Assembly: GCF_007786235.1 (NCBI RefSeq)
Contig: NZ_VNFK01000011.1
Coordinates: 95,234 to 159,233, forward strand
DNA length: 64,000 bases
Source of the DNA: Paenarthrobacter nitroguajacolicus
Lineage (GTDB): Bacteria > Actinomycetota > Actinomycetes > Actinomycetales > Micrococcaceae
Direction of reading: 5' to 3'
The notes beneath the pieces are model-generated. The model ran no database searches, was not told the origin of the DNA, and saw only the letters and a program-made list of their open reading frames with translations. This document shows, in pieces, positions 1 to 7,984 of this stretch. Made by a program: the position numbers and the translations under genes. Each line of letters starts with the position of its first letter. Position 1 is the stretch's first letter.

Positions 1-202
1 CGAGGATTTCGGACACTTGGGCACCGCCATTGGAGTGCCGTCAGTGTTCTGGATGTTCGGGGGCACCCCCGCAGCCGGCCACCAAAGCCCGGGTCCCGTC
101 CCCGTCAACCATTCGCCGTTCTTCGCTCCCGAGCTGGAAGGTTCGCTGGCCGGGGGAGTCTCTGCCGCCGTCGCCGTCCTCCTGTCCCGGCTGGGCAACT
201 GA
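1..202 (+). CDS. M20-family amidohydrolase, C-terminal fragment
   Basis: Only the last 66 residues are present; the gene begins before the window. The reading frame opens with EDFGHLGTAIGVPSVFW and continues FGGTPAAGHQSPGPVPVNHSPFF, ending at a TGA at 200-202. The EDF motif followed by a Pro/Phe-rich strand, a GG turn and an H(S/N)P..F segment is the C-terminal signature of M20 metal-dependent amidohydrolases and aminoacylases, in which the Glu of EDF is near the metal site. The following CoA-transferase starts 21 bases later on the same strand, so the two could be cotranscribed. Substrate cannot be told from this piece. Confidence 0.75.
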   Translation, partial: EDFGHLGTAIGVPSVFWMFGGTPAAGHQSPGPVPVNHSPFFAPELEGSLAGGVSAAVAVLLSRLGN

Positions 203-223
203 CTTTCACTTCAAGGAATCTCC

Positions 224-1498
224 ATGACGTCAGCATTGACCGCACCGTTTACACGTCCTGAACAAGGCCCGCTCGCAGTGAGTCCAGCCGCCCAGGAAGC
301 CACAGCCGGACAGACTAGGCAAGGCCCGCTCGCTGGCCGCCTGGTGGTGGACCTCAGCCGGGCGCTCGCAGGCCCGCACGCGACCATGATGATGGGTGAC
401 CTTGGCGCGAGGGTCATCAAGATCGAGAACCCGGGGACCGGTGACGACACCCGTGGCTGGGGGCCGCCCTTCGTAGGACCCAAGGACGATCCGCAGGCGA
501 CGTACTTCCTGTCATGCAACCGCAACAAGGAATCCATGGCGCTGGACCTCAAGAGCGAGGACGGCCAAAGCGTCCTCCGGCAACTCCTGGAACGGGCCGA
601 CGTTGTGGTGGAGAACTTCCGGCCCGGGGTCCTGGAACGGCTTGGCTTCAGCACCGATGCCATGCACCGCATCAATCCGCGCTTGGTCATCCTGTCCATC
701 ACCGGATTCGGCCACGACGGCCCGGAATCGCATCGCAGCGGCTACGACCAAATCCTCCAGGGCGAGGCCGGGCTCATGTCCCTGACGGGCTCGGGTCCGG
801 ATGACCCGCAGCGCGTGGGTGTGCCCATCGCTGACCTGCTCTCCGGCATGTACGGGGCGTACGGCGTGGTGGCCGCCCTGCTGGAACGTGAACAGACTGG
901 CCGGGGGCAAGTAGTGCGGACGTCGCTTCTGGCCTCCTTGGTGGGCGTGCACGCATTCCAGGGAACCAAGGTCACTGTTGCCGGCGAATCCCCGGAAGCG
1001 CAGGGCAACCACCATCCTTCAATCGCCCCCTACGGCCTGTTCCGGTGCCGTAACGGAAGTGTGCAGATCAGCGTCGGCAGCGAGAAGCTGTGGGCTGCGT
1101 TCACCTCCGCGTTCGGCATCGATCCTGCAGCAGAAGGGCTCGGCACCAACGCCGACCGGGTCCGGAACCGGGCCCGCGTCCTTGAGGTCGTGGAGGCAGC
1201 TTTCGCCACCTACGATCCCGAACCGCTGCTGGCCAAGCTCGCAGAGGCGGGAGTGCCAGCCGGCAAAGTGCGCACCCTCAAGGAAGTTTACGAATGGCCT
1301 CAACTGGCATCCCAAGGATTGCTGGTTGACGTCCAGCACCCGCTGTTGGGGTCCGTCACCCTGCCAGGGCCGCCGCTTCGCTTCTTTGATCAGGCCGACG
1401 GAACCGAATCCACCCGACGTTCGCACACCGCCCCGCCGCTGCTGGACCAGCACGGTGAAGGCGTCCGCGAATGGCTGGCCACTACGGAGGTGGGCTGA
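224..1498 (+). CDS. CaiB/BaiF family (type III) CoA-transferase
   Basis: A 424-residue type III CoA-transferase, which moves CoA between carboxylic acids through a covalent aspartyl intermediate. The CoA-binding start of the fold (GRLVVDLSRALAGPHATMMM, about 38-57) and the candidate catalytic Asp175 in GYDQILQGEAG are both visible. The first 35 residues are low-complexity and precede the usual family start, so initiation could be later, but ATG 224 has an AAGGAA upstream. It abuts the fused carboxyltransferase with no gap (TGA then ATG), so the pair is surely translated together. A job in preparing an acyl-CoA for carboxylation is an inference from this coupling; the acid substrate is unknown. 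Confidence 0.85.
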   Translation: MTSALTAPFTRPEQGPLAVSPAAQEATAGQTRQGPLAGRLVVDLSRALAGPHATMMMGDLGARVIKIENPGTGDDTRGWGPPFVGPKDDPQATYFLSCNRNKESMALDLKSEDGQSVLRQLLERADVVVENFRPGVLERLGFSTDAMHRINPRLVILSITGFGHDGPESHRSGYDQILQGEAGLMSLTGSGPDDPQRVGVPIADLLSGMYGAYGVVAALLEREQTGRGQVVRTSLLASLVGVHAFQGTKVTVAGESPEAQGNHHPSIAPYGLFRCRNGSVQISVGSEKLWAAFTSAFGIDPAAEGLGTNADRVRNRARVLEVVEAAFATYDPEPLLAKLAEAGVPAGKVRTLKEVYEWPQLASQGLLVDVQHPLLGSVTLPGPPLRFFDQADGTESTRRSHTAPPLLDQHGEGVREWLATTEVG

Positions 1499-3007
1499 AT
1501 GGCGGCCACTGCCACGCGCCGTCGGCTCGGTGCCCGGGAAATGCTGGATCACCTGCTCGACGCCGGCACGTTTGTTTCGTGGGACGCGCCCGTTCGCGGG
1601 GCGGTTGGCGGTGGTTCCGGCGACGCTGGGTACGCGGCCGACTTGGCCTCCGCCCGGGACAAGTCGGGCAGCGACGAATCTGTCCTGACGGGTGAGGGCC
1701 GAATAGGCAACCATCGCGTCGTCGTCGTGGTCTCCGATTTCGCTTTCCTTGCCGGATCGATTGGGCGCCATACCGCCCGAAGGCTGGTTGCCGCCGTCGA
1801 ACGCGCCACGGACCTTGGCTTGCCGGTGGTCGCTATGCCGGCGTCCGGAGGGACGCGCATGCAGGAGGGAACGCCCGCCTTCCTGGCGATGGTGGACATC
1901 GTGGCCGCTGTACAGGCGCATCGAACCGCGGGGCTGCCGTACTTGGTGTACCTGCGGCATCCGACCACTGGGGGCGTCATGGCGTCGTGGGGTTCGCTGG
2001 GGCACGTGACTGCTGCCGAGCCGGGTGCCCTCCTGGGGTTCCTTGGTCCGCGCGTCTATGAGGCACTCCATGGTGAAGCTTTCCCATCAGGCGTCCAAAC
2101 CGCGGAGAACCTGTTCGACCATGGGTTGGTGGACGCCGTGGTTCCGCCCGAAGGGCTGGGGGATTACTTCAGGCGGGTGCTGGAGTTGCTTCGGCCCGGG
2201 GACACTGTGGCGGATGTTGTGGTGCCGCCGGTCGCGCACGCCACGACCGGGGCAGCCGGGGGGACCGCCTGGGAGTCCGTCCTCCGTTCCCGGGACACCC
2301 TGCGGCCATCCACAGCCGAGCTCCTTCAGCAGGCCGCGGGCAATGTTGTGCTCCTGCGTGGCGCGGGTGACGGCACCAAGGACCACGGCATGCTGGTGGC
2401 CCTTGCCCGGTTCGGCGCCACCTCGTGCGTACTCGTGGGGCATCTACGGAACAATGCGATGGGACCGGCCTCACTGCGGGATGCCCGGCGCGGGATGCGT
2501 CTGGCCAACGAACTGCGGCTGCCGCTGGTCACTGTGATCGACACGCCGGGCGCCTCCCTGTCCCGGGAAGCCGAAGAAGGCGGGCTTGCCGCCGAGATCG
2601 CCCGCTCGTTGTACGACCTCCTCGGAGTGGGAACAGCTACGTTGTCAGTCCTGCTGGGGCAAGGGACCGGGGGAGGGGCGCTGGCCCTCCTGCCGGCCGA
2701 CCGGACCATCGCCGCAGGGAACGCCTGGCTCGCGCCGCTGCCACCGGAAGGTGCCAGCGCCATCGTCCACCGGACCACTGCGCATGCTGCGGCGCTCGCA
2801 GAAAGTCAGGGCATCACCGCCGAGGCACTCGCGGTCTGTGGCGTGGTGGACGTGGTGGTGGAGGAAATCCCGGATGCGGCGGCCGCCCCGGTGGAATTCT
2901 GCCACCGCCTGGGTGGGGTGATCGCCGTCGAACTTCAAGGCCTGGCGCGGCGGGGTGCCCCCGGGCTTCACCAAAGGCGGGCCAAATACCGGGCGTTGGT
3001 TAGCTAA
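1499..3007 (+). CDS. Fused beta/alpha-type acyl-CoA carboxyltransferase
   Basis: A 502-residue protein with two crotonase-like carboxyltransferase halves: an AccD-like N half with the oxyanion segment PASGGTRMQEG (about 114-124) and an AccA-like C half with VIDTPGASLS and GQGTGGGALALLPAD. This is the domain order of acetyl/propionyl-CoA carboxylase carboxyltransferases, which pass CO2 from carboxybiotin to an acyl-CoA. The Cys4 zinc ribbon of E. coli AccD is absent from the N terminus. No biotin carboxylase or biotin carrier gene lies nearby, so it must borrow one from elsewhere. Another possibility is a biotin-independent decarboxylase-type activity. The start directly abuts the CoA-transferase stop, suggesting one CoA-ester pathway. 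Confidence 0.8.
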   Translation: MAATATRRRLGAREMLDHLLDAGTFVSWDAPVRGAVGGGSGDAGYAADLASARDKSGSDESVLTGEGRIGNHRVVVVVSDFAFLAGSIGRHTARRLVAAVERATDLGLPVVAMPASGGTRMQEGTPAFLAMVDIVAAVQAHRTAGLPYLVYLRHPTTGGVMASWGSLGHVTAAEPGALLGFLGPRVYEALHGEAFPSGVQTAENLFDHGLVDAVVPPEGLGDYFRRVLELLRPGDTVADVVVPPVAHATTGAAGGTAWESVLRSRDTLRPSTAELLQQAAGNVVLLRGAGDGTKDHGMLVALARFGATSCVLVGHLRNNAMGPASLRDARRGMRLANELRLPLVTVIDTPGASLSREAEEGGLAAEIARSLYDLLGVGTATLSVLLGQGTGGGALALLPADRTIAAGNAWLAPLPPEGASAIVHRTTAHAAALAESQGITAEALAVCGVVDVVVEEIPDAAAAPVEFCHRLGGVIAVELQGLARRGAPGLHQRRAKYRALVS

Positions 3008-3017
3008 GTTGCGGGAG

Positions 3018-3600
3018 TTATTGCCGTCTGGCCGGGGCGCCGGTCAATAAGTCATGCACTCGTGCCGGAACCAGTTTCCGCAGGAAATCCAAGCGTTCCG
3101 GTGCTTGGGAAGTTGAAGCCGCGGACCCCGTGCCACAAAACCAAAACGGCGGTCTGTCGCGCGTCCTCATCGTCCATGCCCGAGACACACCCTCCCGAAC
3201 CAAGTGTTCCAGGGTGATGAATCCCAGTCGGATCTGCCCGCCGATAGTGTGGCCCGTGTGGTTGCTGGGTGCACACAGCGGCAAGGTGGTAGCTGCGTCG
3301 CAGAGCGGGGCGAGGCGCAACTCGCCGCCATTGACGCTTTTTTGGGGGGAAGCCCTCCTGGCCGTCTCACGTGAGGTACCGAAAGACACCCCATCCTGGC
3401 GTCCTCACCACACAACCATGCCGATGGCTGGCGCTGAACGTGGGCCGTCGTTTGGCCGATGAAGACTGAAATACTGCGGGGGCACCGCACGCAATACAAC
3501 TCAAGGTGCCTCGCAGCTGACACTGGAAGTCCACCGCCTGGCGGTCAAACTCGTCAGCTTCCCATTCCCGGCCATCAAGGTGGCTCTTTGCCCATCTCAT
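3018..3600 (-). pseudogene. Broken small gene with a zinc-ribbon-like N terminus
   Basis: Between the carboxyltransferase and the aldehyde dehydrogenase, the minus strand holds a gene-like N terminus from ATG 3600 (MRWAKSHLDGREWEADEFD, then CIACGAPAVF and HRHGC), which stops at TGA 3367-3369. Another frame then continues from about 3389 to 3018 (for example GGQIRLGFITLEHLVREG and FLRKLVPARVHDLLTG). The switch lies near a C6A6 run at about 3344-3355, a likely frameshift site. The CxxC and H..GC pattern resembles the zinc-binding head of nuclease-like (CoiA-type) hypothetical proteins, but I cannot name the family. Alternatively only the 77-residue piece is real. No plus-strand gene is supported here. 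Confidence 0.4.
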
Positions 3601-3681
3601 CCCGGTTGACCTGCTGCGCTACGGCCCGACGTCGACTCAACGGTGCATCCGCGGACCGCAGCTGCAGCTTTGGTGCCGCGC

Positions 3682-5160
3682 CTAAGCCCCAGCTGGAACT
3701 GCAATGCCGATGTACTGGGTGGAGAGGTATTCCTCGATGCCTTCGGCTCCGCCTTCACGGCCCAGGCCGGATTGCTTCACTCCACCGAAGGGAGCCGCTG
3801 CATTGGAGATGACGCCCGCGTTCAAGCCCAGCATGCCCGTCTCAAGTTTCTCTCCCATCCTCAGCCCGCGATCCAGGTCCTTGGTAAAGACGTAGGCTGC
3901 AAGCCCGTACTCGGTGTTGTTTGCCAACCTGACCGCTTCCTCCTCGGTGGAGAAGGTGACGATTGGCGCGACGGGGCCGAATATTTCCTCGGAGAGAATG
4001 GGTGATCCCTCGGTAACTCCCGCGAGGATAGTTGGCGCGTAGAAGTATCCCGGCCCGTCCACGGTGGTCCCGCCCGTGACGACCGTTGCGCCAGCGGATA
4101 CTGCATCCGTCACCAGTGCGTGGACTTTGTCCCTGCTCTTGGCATCGATCAGCGGCCCCACAGTGGAGCCCGGTTCCGTTCCGCGCGCGGTGGTCATCGA
4201 CGCCATGCGGGCCGCGAACTTTTCCGTAAATTCATCAGCCACCGAATCTTGGACGATGAACCGGTTGGCCGCAGTGCACGCTTCGCCCATGTTGCGCAGC
4301 TTCGCCAGCATGGCCCCTTCAACAGCGGCATCGATGTCCGCATCGTCGAAGACGACGAACGGTGCATTCCCACCCAACTCCATCGATGTGCGCAGCACCG
4401 TCTCAGCGGCATCTGACAGCAGTCGCCTGCCGACCTCGGTTGAACCGGTGAAGGAGAGCTTCCGGAGCCGGGAGTCCTTGATCAGCGGTCCGGTGGTGGC
4501 GCCCGCCCTGGTGGATGGGACGACGTTGAGGACGCCGGCGGGGAGGCCGGCCTCCTGCATGACCTGCGCGAAAAGCTGGGATGTCAGAGGAGTCAACCTC
4601 GCGGGCTTGAGCACCATGGTGCATCCGGCGGCCACGGCGGGAGCGATCTTCCTGGTGGCCATTGCCAGGGGGAAGTTCCACGGTGTTATCAGGAGGCAGG
4701 GACCTACCGGCTTCTTTTGAACCAAAAGCCGGGACTTCCCGTCGGGAGAGACCGAGTAGCGGCCCGACGCACGGACGGCTTCTTCCGAAAACCAGCGGAG
4801 GAATTCGGCCCCATAGGCCACTTCGCCCCTGGCCTCGGCCAGCGGCTTGCCCATTTCAAGGGTCATCAGCAGGGCAAAGTCTTCTGCCCGCGCCGTGACC
4901 AATTCGAAGGCGCGGCGCAGGATCTCACCGCGTTCCCTGGGCGCAACGGCCGCCCATGAAGCCTGGGCAGCCGCTGCGGCGTCAAGTGCGGCCAGACTGT
5001 CCTCAGGCCCAGCGTCCGCGATGCTCACCAGGACCTTGCCGGTGGCGGGATCTTCGACGTCGAACGTGGCACCTGAGGTGGCGGCGCGCCAGTCGCCGCC
5101 AATCAACAAGCCAGTAGGTACGGAGGCGAGCAGCTCGCTCTCGCGCGAAGCAGTGGTCAT
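3682..5160 (-). CDS. gabD: NAD(P)-dependent aldehyde dehydrogenase, succinate-semialdehyde type
   Basis: A 492-residue ALDH of normal length. It shows the cofactor-binding TPWNFPLAM (about 159-167), the Rossmann motif FTGSTEVGRRL, the general base Glu261 in MELGGNAPF and the catalytic Cys295 in GEACTAANR. The closest family is GabD-type succinate-semialdehyde dehydrogenase, which oxidises a semialdehyde to the acid; the real substrate here may be another hydroxy- or sugar-derived aldehyde. ATG 5160 is divergent from the first IclR gene. Its promoter is unusually clear: a perfect TATAAT at 5198-5193 with CAGACA 17 bp upstream, overlapped by the operator shared with the transketolase operon and a distant SDR. 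It is therefore best read as part of that regulon. Confidence 0.85.
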   Translation of the reverse strand: MTTASRESELLASVPTGLLIGGDWRAATSGATFDVEDPATGKVLVSIADAGPEDSLAALDAAAAAQASWAAVAPRERGEILRRAFELVTARAEDFALLMTLEMGKPLAEARGEVAYGAEFLRWFSEEAVRASGRYSVSPDGKSRLLVQKKPVGPCLLITPWNFPLAMATRKIAPAVAAGCTMVLKPARLTPLTSQLFAQVMQEAGLPAGVLNVVPSTRAGATTGPLIKDSRLRKLSFTGSTEVGRRLLSDAAETVLRTSMELGGNAPFVVFDDADIDAAVEGAMLAKLRNMGEACTAANRFIVQDSVADEFTEKFAARMASMTTARGTEPGSTVGPLIDAKSRDKVHALVTDAVSAGATVVTGGTTVDGPGYFYAPTILAGVTEGSPILSEEIFGPVAPIVTFSTEEEAVRLANNTEYGLAAYVFTKDLDRGLRMGEKLETGMLGLNAGVISNAAAPFGGVKQSGLGREGGAEGIEEYLSTQYIGIAVPAGA

Positions 5161-5192
5161 CTTTGTTCTCCTTGCTGGGTGGTGTGATTCTG

Positions 5193-5222
5193 ATTATATC
5201 GCCTTGCGGACATATTGTCTGC
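5193..5222 (-). promoter_or_regulatory. Promoter/operator of the aldehyde dehydrogenase gene (site A)
   Basis: On the minus strand CAGACA (5221-5216), a 17-bp spacer and a perfect TATAAT (5198-5193) form a core promoter for the dehydrogenase. The spacer carries TGTCCGCAAGGCGA, and the -35 side forms an imperfect palindrome (GCAGACA-N3-TGTCCGC). Sites at 7037-7066 and 23324-23353 have the same layout. A regulator bound here would cover the promoter and could also act on the divergent IclR gene. Confidence 0.75.
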
Positions 5223-5308
5223 ACTGCGAGAAGTTCTCTGCTTGCTTGCGGCTGGAGCGCCCCGTATCGTCAATGTCCAAGGGTTGTCCGCGAGGTGAGA
5301 GAAACAAA

Positions 5309-6139
5309 ATGACTGACACTGGTGAGGCCTCCGTCGGTGGCATGGGCCTGGTCACCAAGTCGGTGGCTGTTCTTCAGGCGCTGGCCGCTTCCGGGGAGCT
5401 CACTGTGGGGCAGTTGTCCGACGCCACGGGCGAACCGGTCAGTTCCCTGTACCGCTTGCTGTCCTCCTTGGATGCCATTGGGTGGGTGGAGCAAGGCAGC
5501 AAGCGCGGCAAGTTCCGCCTTGGCCTGGACTTCCTCTGGCTGGGGGCCCGGCTGGAAGCTCAATTGGATGTCCGACGCCTGGCCCTGCCGGAACTCACGC
5601 GCCTGCATGAGGCCACCGGGGAGACCGTCTTCCTCTGTATTCGCCGCGGAATGTCTGCCGTGTGCATAGAGAGAATCGACGGACGCGACGTCCAGATCCA
5701 TAGCCTTCGTCTGGGGGAGTCGTTGCCACTTGGCGAGGGTGTTGCCCCGCGGGCCATTCTGGCTTTTGAAAGCCCCGACTTCGTGGCCCGATACCTTCGC
5801 GACGCCGCCTCCCGGGCCCCCGTCAGCGCGATCGCGCCGGATCGGGAGCAACTGGTGCGGCTCCTCGATGAAACCGCCGCAAGCGGTGTGGCGGTGGCCG
5901 AAGCAGATTGGGTTGACGGCATCGGTGGCGTTGGTGCCCCGATCTTCGACCACAAGGGGCACGTCGTGGCTGCGCTGTCGATCAGCGGACTTTCCGGTCG
6001 TCTGTTCTCCGGGGATATTGACGTGGTGGCCCTGGTGACCCAGGCGGCGCGCGCAGTGAGCCTGAAGCTGGGCTCAGAGTCATTCACAGGAAGGGTGAAC
6101 CGTGGCCAAGCCAATTCAGCTGCTAGCCAAGAGCAGTAA
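5309..6139 (+). CDS. IclR-family transcriptional regulator (first of tandem pair)
   Basis: A 276-residue IclR protein with a winged helix at about 15-75 (LQALAASGELTVGQLSDATG, SSLYRLLSSLDAIGWV) and the IclR effector domain after it (GETVFLCIRRG, GVAVAEADWVDGIGGVGAPI). The frame is open far upstream, but ATG 5309 gives the family-standard length and follows a GAGGTGAGAG Shine-Dalgarno; the longer start would run through the shared promoter. It is divergent from the aldehyde dehydrogenase and overlaps the next IclR gene by 38 bp. It is a leading candidate to bind the three matching promoter sites, probably as a repressor released by a pathway metabolite. That assignment is inference. Confidence 0.88.
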   Translation: MTDTGEASVGGMGLVTKSVAVLQALAASGELTVGQLSDATGEPVSSLYRLLSSLDAIGWVEQGSKRGKFRLGLDFLWLGARLEAQLDVRRLALPELTRLHEATGETVFLCIRRGMSAVCIERIDGRDVQIHSLRLGESLPLGEGVAPRAILAFESPDFVARYLRDAASRAPVSAIAPDREQLVRLLDETAASGVAVAEADWVDGIGGVGAPIFDHKGHVVAALSISGLSGRLFSGDIDVVALVTQAARAVSLKLGSESFTGRVNRGQANSAASQEQ

Positions 6140-6848
6140 GCTGCTGCATTCTCTCGCAGACGGGGGAGCCTTGCCCATCAGCGAGTTGGCTGAGGAGCTC
6201 GATATGCCGCGGCCCAGCGTCTACCGGCTCACCGATGCGTTGAGGCTGGTCGGCCTCACCTCAACTGCAGAGGATGGGCGCATCCAACTCGGCGTGGAAG
6301 TACTGCACCTGGCGCGTGCGGTCCTGGACACCCTCCCTGAAGCCAGGGCGGCACAAGGCGAACTTCAGCGACTTAATCGCGTCACCGGCCAGACGGTATA
6401 TCTCTGCGCTCCACGGGAAAACACTGTGGCATGCCTGGATTGGGTGAGGGGAACCCGCGTCTCTCTGCTGGCCCTCAGCCCCGGAGGTACGCTCCCGGTA
6501 AATGCAGGGGCAACTAGCCGGGCAGTTTTGGCGTATTCTCCGGGCCTCCTTGAGGGATTGTCCGGTCTCAGCCTTGAGAAGTTGACGCCGAATACGCTGA
6601 CCTCGCTTGAGGGTCTGGAGCGCGACGGCAAGGAGATTCGCCAGCGCGGTTACAGTGTGTCGCGCGAGGACGTGACCGCGGGAGTATCGGCCCTGGGCGC
6701 TCCGGTCTTCGGCCCGGACGGCAAGGTCAGTTGCGCCATATCGCTGGCTGGGCTGACTGACGACATTCTTGGGAACGAGTCTGAGTATGCTTCTGAGCTT
6801 TTGACGTCTGCTGGCAAGATCCAGGAAGTGCTCAAAGCCAGTCGGTGA
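6102..6848 (+). CDS. IclR-family transcriptional regulator (second of tandem pair)
   Basis: A 248-residue IclR protein starting at GTG 6102 inside the end of the preceding IclR gene. It has a winged helix (PISELAEELDMPRPSVYRLT, about 25-45) and an effector domain with GQTVYLCAPRENTVACLDWV and GYSVSREDVTAGVSALGAPV. It is clearly a diverged paralogue of its neighbour rather than a recent copy. The 38-bp overlap implies translational coupling and matched amounts of the two proteins, so a heterodimer or two signals read at the same promoters is possible. A rho-independent terminator follows at 6929-6951. Confidence 0.87.
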   Translation: MAKPIQLLAKSSKLLHSLADGGALPISELAEELDMPRPSVYRLTDALRLVGLTSTAEDGRIQLGVEVLHLARAVLDTLPEARAAQGELQRLNRVTGQTVYLCAPRENTVACLDWVRGTRVSLLALSPGGTLPVNAGATSRAVLAYSPGLLEGLSGLSLEKLTPNTLTSLEGLERDGKEIRQRGYSVSREDVTAGVSALGAPVFGPDGKVSCAISLAGLTDDILGNESEYASELLTSAGKIQEVLKASR

Positions 6849-6928
6849 CACCCGGCCGGGACGGACCAGGCCGACTCCGGCCGCTGACGCCCGGCCGTTG
6901 CCCGACCCTTCACCGCCACCCTATTTCC

Positions 6929-6951
6929 AGCCCCCGCAAGGGGGCTCTTTT
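6929..6951 (+). terminator. Rho-independent terminator after the IclR pair
   Basis: AGCCCCC-GCAA-GGGGGCT followed by CTTTTGTT forms a 7-bp GC hairpin with a U tract, 80 bases after the second IclR stop. It insulates the regulators from the transketolase operon. Confidence 0.8.
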
Positions 6952-7036
6952 GTTGTGCCCTTTGTGGCGCCACGGCAGGGAGGGGCGCCGCCGTCGGGAG
7001 TCCGGGTTTCCTGCATCAACATTTAATTCTCATATC

Positions 7037-7066
7037 ATAGACAAACTGTCCGCAAGGCGATACATT
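7037..7066 (+). promoter_or_regulatory. Promoter/operator of the transketolase operon (site B)
   Basis: TAGACA (7038-7043), a 17-bp spacer and TACATT (7061-7066) lie upstream of the transketolase start. The 13 spacer bases after position 4 (TGTCCGCAAGGCGA region) are identical to site A, and the half-sites GACA-N3-TGTCCGC match it. The same regulator should control both. Confidence 0.75.
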
Positions 7067-7096
7067 TGACGTAACTTCGTTGAGAGAGGTTTACCC

Positions 7097-7984
7097 ATGA
7101 ATACGAAAACTGAGGTCCTCACCGACCTGGAGATGAGCAGCATCATCCAAGAAGCCCGGTGGCGCGTCATCGACACTGTGGCCGCCAGCAAGGCCGGCCA
7201 CATCGGCGGTCCCATGTCTGCCATGGACGTGCTTGTCTCCCTCTACTTCAAGCACATGCGCATTGATCCGAATAACCCGCGCAATCCCGAAAGGGACCGG
7301 TTCATCCTGTCCAAGGGTCACTGCGCAATTGGCCTCTACACCGTCCTGGCACTCAGGGGATACTTTCCCGTTGAGGAGCTGGCAACCTTTGACCACGGAA
7401 ACTCCCGCCTCCAAGGGCACCCGGATATGCTCCTGACCCCTGGAGTGGACGCGTCAACAGGGTCGCTGGGTCAAGGTTTGTCCAGCGGCGCCGGCATGGC
7501 GCTCGGCGCCAAGAAGCTGGGAAAGGACTTCCACACCTGGGTCATGTTGGGCGACGGTGAACTCGGAGAAGGCATGGTGTGGGAAACAGTCCTATCAGCA
7601 CCACGCTTTGGACTGGATAACCTGACGGCGATCGTGGACGTCAATGGCCTGCAGCAGTATGGCTGGCCGGCGGGGCCGCGGGACCGGTTCGACCGCAGCG
7701 AGCCCGTGGGCCACGTGGACCTGGAAGCCGTGTTCACCGGATTTGGATGGAACACCATCAGCATCAATGGGCACGATCTCAAAGAGATCTCGGACGCCCT
7801 CACCTTTGCGCAGTCTTTCCGCGGAGTCTCCGGAAAACCGACAGCGATCATTTCGAACACCACCAAGGGGTTCGGAGTCTCATTTACCAGTGGCACGTAC
7901 AAGTGGCATAACGGCATCGCCACAGAGGAACAATTGCGGACCGCCCGGGAAGAACTCGGCCAGAAGATGGAGTCAGTCAAGTGA
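7097..7984 (+). CDS. Transketolase, N-terminal (TPP-binding) subunit
   Basis: A 295-residue split-transketolase subunit. The substrate-side GHIGGPMSAMD (about 34-43) and the thiamine-diphosphate motif GDGELGEGMVWE (152-163) followed by NGLQQYG (183-189) are intact. It must pair with the next gene, which carries the other half of the active site; together they move two-carbon ketol units between sugar phosphates. Split transketolases are often dedicated to special sugar pathways rather than the core pentose phosphate pathway, and the PfkB kinase in the operon fits that. ATG 7097 is preceded by GAGAGG. The promoter carries the shared operator. Confidence 0.9.
   Translation: MNTKTEVLTDLEMSSIIQEARWRVIDTVAASKAGHIGGPMSAMDVLVSLYFKHMRIDPNNPRNPERDRFILSKGHCAIGLYTVLALRGYFPVEELATFDHGNSRLQGHPDMLLTPGVDASTGSLGQGLSSGAGMALGAKKLGKDFHTWVMLGDGELGEGMVWETVLSAPRFGLDNLTAIVDVNGLQQYGWPAGPRDRFDRSEPVGHVDLEAVFTGFGWNTISINGHDLKEISDALTFAQSFRGVSGKPTAIISNTTKGFGVSFTSGTYKWHNGIATEEQLRTAREELGQKMESVK

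Noticed and set aside
4847..5308. N-terminal extension of the first IclR protein by 154 residues
   Set aside because: It runs antisense to the aldehyde dehydrogenase and through the shared promoter; ATG 5309 with a Shine-Dalgarno gives the normal family length.
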